Assembly (NCBI GenBank): GCA_021432605.1
Contig: MU271153.1
Span: forward strand, 744,001-808,000
Source: Coniochaeta sp. PMI_546
Lineage: Eukaryota > Ascomycota > Sordariomycetes > Coniochaetales > Coniochaetaceae
Reading direction: 5' to 3'
DNA: 64,000 bases
Shown here: positions 57,231 through 64,000 of the stretch, piece by piece
How positions within the stretch are numbered: position 1 is the stretch's first letter
Layout: every line of letters starts with the position of its first letter
Notes under the pieces: model-generated
The model's database searches: none
What the model saw: only the letters and a program-made list of their open reading frames with translations
What the model was told of the DNA's origin: nothing
Program-made: the position numbers and the translations under genes

Positions 57231-57977
57231 GGCGTTGATGCTGATGGGCTTTCAAGGCGGCGTACTGGGACAAATCACGACGAGTTGAAGGATCAGATCA
57301 GTTGGATGCTTCGTAAATCTTACTATCCAGCCTAAAAATATGAGAAGGACTTGGCGCCTCTGGGGCTGAACTTGTGAGACATTATTCTCGATCATTAAAA
57401 ACAAATGGGCTTCCTTCCTTCCTTCCGTGAAACAGAAGAAACCTCGGTGGTCGGGGCTCGGGGAAGCCAATGACTCGGCGCGAGTCGGGGTGTTTCCCAG
57501 ATCTCAGATATCCCTTTTCAGTGCATGGCCTATCTTTTACAGCACAGTAAGCATGACCGACAGTTATGCCCTAGTGTGAAGCATCGCTTGTCTCGTGTCT
57601 GCGCCGCTGTTCTAGGGAATTAGGTGTACCATAGTAGAGCTTGCTTGTTAGCATCGAAATTGTGGTGTCGTGATCAGTAGTACCTAAAATCACACTCGCT
57701 ATCCGAGGCATAGTCTAATCGGACGTCGCTGCAACTGGAACAACCCAACCCCGATCATTCGGCAGCTCAACAACGACGCCAATGGTGCTGTGGAGCACTA
57801 GTTGCGTCTCTGCCAGTAACATACGCTACGAAGAGAATATGAAGCGACCCTCCGCTCCCAGGCGACACCGGGTAATGAGTGACAGACAGCCCGCAACGGT
57901 TATATAGCTACCATTGTCGAACTGACCAGATAATCAGGCACACGATAACCTCAATCTTCTTAAAGCTTTGTTGAACT
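57231..57977. promoter_or_regulatory. Divergent promoter, secreted protein and polyketide synthase
   Basis: About 750 bp. It holds ACCTCGGT (57441-57448, the complement of the ACCGAGGT word of other cluster promoters), a run of TCGGG words, and the perfect inverted repeat GACTCG GCG CGAGTC (57472-57486). A TATATAG lies at about 57900, roughly 75 bp before the synthase ATG. Confidence 0.65.
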
Positions 57978-60900
57978 ATGGCAATTGAGACTCCGATGGG
58001 ATCTAGTAACTCCAACTTCTCCGTCATGGAGGCTGAGTATACACAGATGAAGCTCATTTATTTCGGTAACGAGTTCCCGCACGATGATCTGGGCAGCTTG
58101 CTACGTGAGCTTCACGCACACAGCAAAAGCCGAAGGCACCCAGTTCTGGCGCAGTTCCTGGATGAGGCAACGTGTGCCATTCGCGAGGAAGTCCGACAGC
58201 TACCTGTAACGCTCAGGGTGCTAGTGCCGCCTTTCGAAACCATTGTCAACTTCGTTGACTTTGCAGAGCTTCGTAAAGGACCTTTGTCGGGGTCTGCAGA
58301 AGGCGTCCTTCTGACACTTCTCGAGCTGGGGACTTTTATTGGGTGGGTCACCCTTGGTCTACCTGTCTTTTGAGAATACGGCCTTAATAGATATTTTAGC
58401 TACCACGAGGCCCATCCCAACAAATCCAGTTTTGACACAGTCAACACCTCGCTTGCTGGACTGGGAATTGGCTTGCTCGCAAGTGCTGCGGTTTCCTTGG
58501 CCAGTAATATATCAGATTTACCACTATCCGGTGCTCAAGTCGTCCGCCAAGCTTTTCGACTCGGCATCATCGTTGACGATGTATCACAGAATCTGCAAAC
58601 TCGTGCCTGGACAGAAGCTGGTACCCTCGATTCATGGGCATATGTGCTGCCAGACGTAACGGCGCAACAGGTACAGAACGAGCTAGACAAGGTCTATTCT
58701 ACAGAGGTACGTAGATATCAACATGTATCAAGTCAGAATCAATATTGACATGTTCCTAGCACACACCGTCACCTAGCAAAGTGTTCATCAGCGCACTCAG
58801 TGCCACATCGGTAACTATCAGTGGACCACCGGCAAGATTGCAATCTTTGTTACTGAAGGTCGACTTTTTCCGCGACCGCAAACATATCGCGCTGCCGGTA
58901 TACGGAGGATTGTGCCATGCAAACCACGTCTACACTCCTGAGAATGTGCGCTGGGTTGTGAAGACTCATTCGATGGATGTTCTAAACTCTAAGATGTCAC
59001 CACGGATCCCCATATTTTCTACCAGTACTGGTGTGCCTTTCCAATCGAAGGACGCCACGGATCTGTTTGAGCACCTCATCAGTGAGATCCTCACCAGAGC
59101 CATCCAGTGGGATCATGTCATCGAGGGTGTCATCGCTCATGCCCGTGACGCGGAAGCTTCTGTCTGCAAGCTAGTCGTCTTCCGTCAGTCGGTGCCCATT
59201 CGTGACATGTCGGTAGCCTTGGAAAAAATATCTGGGATTCAGACAAGCCTTGAGGAGATTATCCCCTGGGTACACGAAATAAAAACACTCTGTGAGACTA
59301 CGGATCCCAGAGGACCACACCAGTCAAAAATTGCCATTGTTGGTATGTCGTGCCGGATGCCTGGCGGGGCTACAGACACGGAAAAGTTCTGGCAGCTTCT
59401 TGAAAACGGTCTAGACGTGCACCGGAGAATTCCCGCCGACCGATTTGACGTCGACAGTCATCACGACCCGACAGGCAAACGAATGAACACAAGCCATACC
59501 GCATTTGGTTGTTTTATTGACGAACCGGGTTTATTTGACGCCCCTTTCTTCAATATGTCGCCCCGAGAAGCACAACAAACGGATCCCATGCAGCGACTCG
59601 CTCTTGTTACAGCCTATGAGGCGCTTGAGCGTGCCGGTTACACCGCCAATCGCACTGCTTCGACTAACTTGCACCGAATAGGAACTTTCTATGGCCAAGC
59701 TAGCGATGACTACCGTGAGGTCAACACGGCTCAAGAGATTAGCACCTACTTCATCCCAGGCGGATGTCGTGCCTTTGGACCCGGTCGTATCAACTACTTC
59801 TTCAAATTCTCAGGGCCAAGCTACAGCATTGATACTGCCTGCTCCTCGAGCCTAGCCACCATACAGACTGCTTGCACATCTCTTTGGGCAGGCGAGACGG
59901 ACATGGCCGTAGCTGGTGGTACTAACGTCCTGACCAACTCGGATGCGTTTGCTGGTTTAAGTCATGGTCATTTTTTGACCAAGACGCCAAATGCGTGTAA
60001 GACATGGGACGAAGAGGCTGATGGTTACTGTCGTGAGTGAACACCTATCATATGAAAAAGGCAGAATGGCTGAACAAGTATTGCTGCAATAGGGGCCGAC
60101 GCAGTCGCTTCTGTTGTTCTGAAGCGCCTCGAGGATGCCGAAGCCGACAATGATAATATTCTCGGCGTCATAGTCGGGGCAGGAACCAATCATTCTGCCG
60201 AAGCTGTCTCCATCACGCACCCTCATGCAGGCCATCAAGCATATCTCGGCAATCTGATTGCTACGCGAGCTGCCATTGATCCGCTTGATGTCAGCTTCGT
60301 GGAAATGCACGGTACGGGGACCCAAGCCGGTGACACGGAGGAGATAAAGTCTGTAATCAACGTCTTTGCTCCCTTGAACAGACGCCGCGGCCCAAAGAAT
60401 CCTCTTTACATAGGTGCAGTCAAGTCAAACGTCGGCCATAGCGAAGCTGCTGCGGGCGTAACGGCGCTCGTGAAGGTGCTTTTGATGCTCCAGAAAAACG
60501 CGATTCCTCCACATGTCGGTATCAAGAACAGACTCAACCCGAAGTTCCCCAAAGATCTGGATAAGCGGAATATTCGCATCCCCTATCAGAAGACTGAATG
60601 GCCTCATCAGACAGGCAAAAAACGCCTTGCCATAGTCAACAACTTTAGTGCTGCTGGTGGAAATACGACCATTGCTGTCGAGGAAGCACCATTGCGTGAT
60701 GTGCTCGGAAGAGACACCCGTGCAACGCATATCGTGGCCGTCTCGGCCAAAAGCAAGATTTCTCTCAGGGGCAACCTCGAGAGACTTCTAGCTTATTTGG
60801 ACAAAAATGAACATACCCCAGAATTTTCTCTGGCCAACCTTTCCTATTCCACCACAGCCCGGCGGTATCACCACAATCATCGGGTGGCCATTGGAGCTTC

Positions 60901-63579
60901 AAGTGTCGAAATGATTCGGACGCACCTTACGTCTGCTCTGGCATCTGCCGACTCACACAAACCTATTCCTACAACTGGGCCTCCTTCCATTGCTTTCGCC
61001 TTCACTGGTCAAGGTGCATCTTTCAAGTGCTACAGTCTGTCACTGTTCCACGATAGCCCTTACTTCCGATCTCAAGTTCTCCACTTGGATGGGCTTGCAC
61101 AAGGCCAGGGATTCCCATCATTCATCCCTGTGTTAGACGGTAGCTACCCGAAAGACCATGCGCATCCTCCAGTCATGACACAGCTTGCTCTTGTGTGCTC
61201 TCAAATTGCTCTGGCCAAGTACTGGGCTTTACTGGCAGTGAAACCGGATGTCGTTGTAGGACACAGTTTGGGCGAGTACGCCGCGTTGCACGTTGCAGGT
61301 GTCCTCTCTGCCAGCGATGCCATATTCCTGGTTGGTCGCCGTGCTTTACTACTCGAGCAGCGGTGCCAAGTGGGTAGTCACAAGATGGTAGCAGTACGCG
61401 CTTCATTGGAGCAGATTGACATGAGTGCTGGCGACAAGCCTTACGAAGTAGCCTGCATAAATGGCCCTAAAGAGACCGTGCTGAGCGGCCCCTCGACTGA
61501 TATGGATGTTCTTATTCCCTACCTCGAGGCTGATGGGTACAAGTGCTTCAGTCTCGACGTGGCCTTTGCCTTTCATTCTGCACAAACCGACCCAGTCTTG
61601 GACGAGTTTGAATTGGTTGCACAGAGCGGCGTTCTTTTCCAGGCGCCACAGCTACCCATCATCTCGCCTCTCTTAGGGAAGGTAGTGTTCGACGAAAAGA
61701 CCGTGAACAGCAAGTATTTACGCCGCGCTACTCGAGAGACAGTCAACTTTCTCGAGGCTTTACGTACGGCTCACAAGATTGGGACCATCAGCGACGAGAC
61801 GGCCTGGGTTGAAATTGGCCCACATCCAGTTGGCATTGGCTTTGTGAAGTCGATACTCGGACCGCGAATTACTGCTGTGCCCTCACTTCGCCGCGGTGAA
61901 GACGATTGGATGACTCTTTCCCAGAGTCTGGCATCGCTTCATTGTGCTGGTGTTCAGCTTAGTTGGGACGAGTTTCACAAGCCGTTCGAGAAAGTCTTGA
62001 GACTACTTGACCTGCCCACGTACGCATGGAATGATAAAACATACTGGATCCAGTATAATGGCGATTGGGCTCTTACCAAAGGCAACACCTTCTACGATGC
62101 TGAGAAGAGCCTGGACACCAAACCCCAGCTCACATCGATTACGACAACCCTGTCGAATTTGAGCACGTCAACTGTCCAACGCATAATCAAGGAAACCTTC
62201 GATGGGCCTGCAGGTACCATTGTCATGCAAGCAGATTTGATGCAGCCGGACTTCCGCGCCGCTGCGTGGGGTCACAAGATGAATGGATGTGGTGTCGTCA
62301 CTTCGGTCAGTTCACCGCTTTCGACGTTTCCAGATTATCTATTAACATCGCTGCATAGTCTATCCATGCCGATATTGCCTACACTTTAGGAGACTACCTG
62401 TATAAGAAGCTCAAACCTAGCTGCAAATCAGTGAACATTGATATCACTAATCTCCACGTCGTCAAAGGCCTCGTCGCAAACAATAAGACTAGCGCACCAC
62501 AGCTGATCCAAGTCTCACTCATCACATCGGACATCAACTCCTCGATTGCTCAGGCGACATGGTATACGGTAGATTACTTGACAGGCTTGATCTCTGAACC
62601 CTTCGCCACCGCAACTCTTGTCTTTGGATCGGCCGACTCATGGCTCTCCTCCTGGATGCCTACAGCTCACCTCATCGTCTCCCGTATCCAACAGCTCGAA
62701 TATCTTGCATCCACAGGAGTAGCCAATCGTTTCAACAATAACATGGCATACTCTCTCTTCGCCAATAACCTGGTGGACTACGCTACCAAATACCGCGGAA
62801 TCCAATCTGTCGTACTACATGAGCTCGAGGCCTTTGCTGACATCACGCTCTCGATCGAGAACTCTGGCAATTGGACCGTGCCGCCTCACTTCATTGACAG
62901 CGTCGCGCATCTCGCGGGCTTTGTCATGAATGTCAGCGAGGTTATCGATACGAAAGCCAACTACTGCGTCACACCCGGATGGTCGAGCATGCGCTTTGCC
63001 AAGCCGCTGTTGGCAGGTGGGAAATATCGGTCTTATGTGAGGATGATCCCTAAACCTGGGGACCCGACAGCATACCTCGGCGATGTGTACGTCTTGCAAG
63101 ACGATTTGATCATGGGTATGGTGGGAGCGATTGAGTTCCGACGGTATCCACGTATCTTGCTCAACAGATTCTTCTGTGCACCTGATGATGCAAACGCGGT
63201 TACTGGAATCACGGTTGCCGCTCCTGCTGTGATTACCACGAAGCCCACTGAGGAGCCCCTAATATCGACACATGTCTCAGTTTCAGAGCCAGGAGTGATG
63301 CACAACAGAGCGCCACCAGTGATGGCACCGCCTATGCCTCAGACGACTGAAACAACCAGCGCCAAAGCGATTCAGCTGATTGCTGACGAGGCAGCCCTTG
63401 ACCTGATGGATCTGACTGATGAAGCCGACTTTGCATCTCTCGGCATTGACTCACTGATGAGTCTTGTGATTGCAGAGAAGTTCCGGGAGCAGCTTGGCGT
63501 CTTGGTCAGTGGGAGCTTATTTCTCGAGTACCCTACAATCGGAGACCTGAGGAGTTGGTTAGAGGAGTACTACAACTAG
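57978..63579 (+). CDS. Non-reducing polyketide synthase, SAT-KS-AT-PT-ACP, no thioesterase (atrochrysone carboxylic acid synthase type)
   Basis: 1792 residues in five exons (57978-58342, 58400-58706, 58760-60032, 60093-62305 and 62359-63579; 1793 codons). Domains in order: SAT (about 1-370), KS (about 414-840; DTACSSS Cys about 584, HGTGTQAGD His about 720, [11 protein letters not shown]), AT (about 945-1260; GHSLGEYA Ser about 1040), PT (about 1340-1650; WGHKMNG His about 1374 and DSVAHLAGF Asp about 1565) and one ACP (LGIDSLMSL Ser about 1749). The chain stops just after the ACP, so there is no TE. That, with the MBL thioesterase at 50762, is the layout of synthases making the octaketide atrochrysone carboxylic acid, precursor of emodin-type anthraquinones and xanthones. 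In the SAT the expected active-site Cys is not visible: the loop reads Gly-Leu-Gly-Ile-Gly (about 141-145). KS, AT, PT and ACP residues all look intact. Confidence 0.95.
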
Positions 63580-64000
63580 AGAGTAGTTACAACAGCAAGA
63601 CTTCAAGCGGCAAGGGAGTTATTGGATGACGAAATAGATGTCTACCTTTTTGATTAGGAAAATGCTCCTTTGTTATCGTCTGGGCTTGCAGGGTATAACG
63701 TAAAGTTCCTGTACAAGCAACGTAGAACTTTGTACGATTAGTTTTGGGCTTTTCTTAGACTAAGTCATATATGAATCAGGCTTTTCTGAGTCGTAGCTTG
63801 TGTTTACGCCGTCATCAGAGCCTCATGTGTTTGCATTAGACTGGAGATCTCTGTTCTGTACAGTCAGCTATTTTGGCTGTCTATACTTGGAGTCCAGAGA
63901 CAGCTTATCCGATGGGCAATGTTCGGTGATTCTGGACCCTGCAATCCTGCAACATTCAGCATGTACACCAGAAAGTCGGGAATCAATCATATGTCGGATC
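63580..64000. other. Right edge after the polyketide synthase
   Basis: 420 bp of 3' flank with no gene seen. The window ends here, so the cluster may continue. Confidence 0.5.

Noticed and set aside
1-64000. CRISPR array, integron, prokaryotic operon features
   Set aside because: No regularly spaced repeats; spliceosomal introns show that this is fungal nuclear DNA.

Overview
The window is nuclear DNA of a filamentous ascomycete (Pezizomycotina). The signs are many short GT-AG introns of about 45-75 nt, a dispersed 5S rRNA gene, GGTACC-centred promoter motifs, a fungal Zn2Cys6 regulator, DUF3405 and ABCG proteins, and a non-reducing polyketide synthase. The class cannot be fixed from the sequence; Sordariomycetes or a neighbouring class is a guess. 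All gene models below were built by reading splice sites by eye and checking that the exons sum to a multiple of three.

Left part (0.6-7.3 kb, all on the minus strand): a C2H2+Zn2Cys6 transcription factor, a short-chain dehydrogenase and an OPT-family oligopeptide transporter. A 3.4 kb stretch with no credible gene follows. At 10.8-13.2 kb a YeeE/YedE sulfur transporter and a bacterial-type metallo-beta-lactamase-fold sulfur hydrolase are transcribed divergently from a 459-bp promoter. This looks like a small thiosulfate/persulfide uptake and oxidation cassette. Next come a 59-residue cysteine-rich protein gene (14.7 kb), an ABCG half-transporter (15.8-17.8 kb), a 5S rRNA gene (18.3 kb), a DUF3405 type II membrane protein (19.3-21.3 kb) and a CCG-9-type trehalose phosphorylase (22.0-25.3 kb).

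Middle part: a 5.1 kb gene-free stretch, a secreted uncharacterised protein (30.4-32.1 kb), mitochondrial Mn-SOD and the GINS subunit Psf3 as a divergent pair (32.9-34.8 kb), a CNT nucleoside transporter (37.6-39.5 kb) and two uncharacterised proteins (40.1-41.6 kb).

Right part (about 44-63.6 kb): a secondary-metabolite gene cluster. It holds a 14-TMS-type MFS exporter, an AflS/AflJ-like methyltransferase-fold regulator, a trihydroxynaphthalene/versicolorin-reductase-type SDR, a metallo-beta-lactamase-type thioesterase, an NmrA-like oxidoreductase, a 12-TMS MFS exporter, an ABM-type monooxygenase, a small secreted protein of unknown function, and a SAT-KS-AT-PT-ACP polyketide synthase that has no thioesterase domain. 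The TE-less synthase plus a free-standing MBL thioesterase is the known arrangement for atrochrysone carboxylic acid (anthraquinone/emodin-family) pathways. Several intergenic regions of the cluster carry TCGG/CCGA inverted repeats and related motifs that could be binding sites of a pathway-specific Zn2Cys6 regulator, but no such regulator is recognisable inside the window. The cluster may continue past the right edge.
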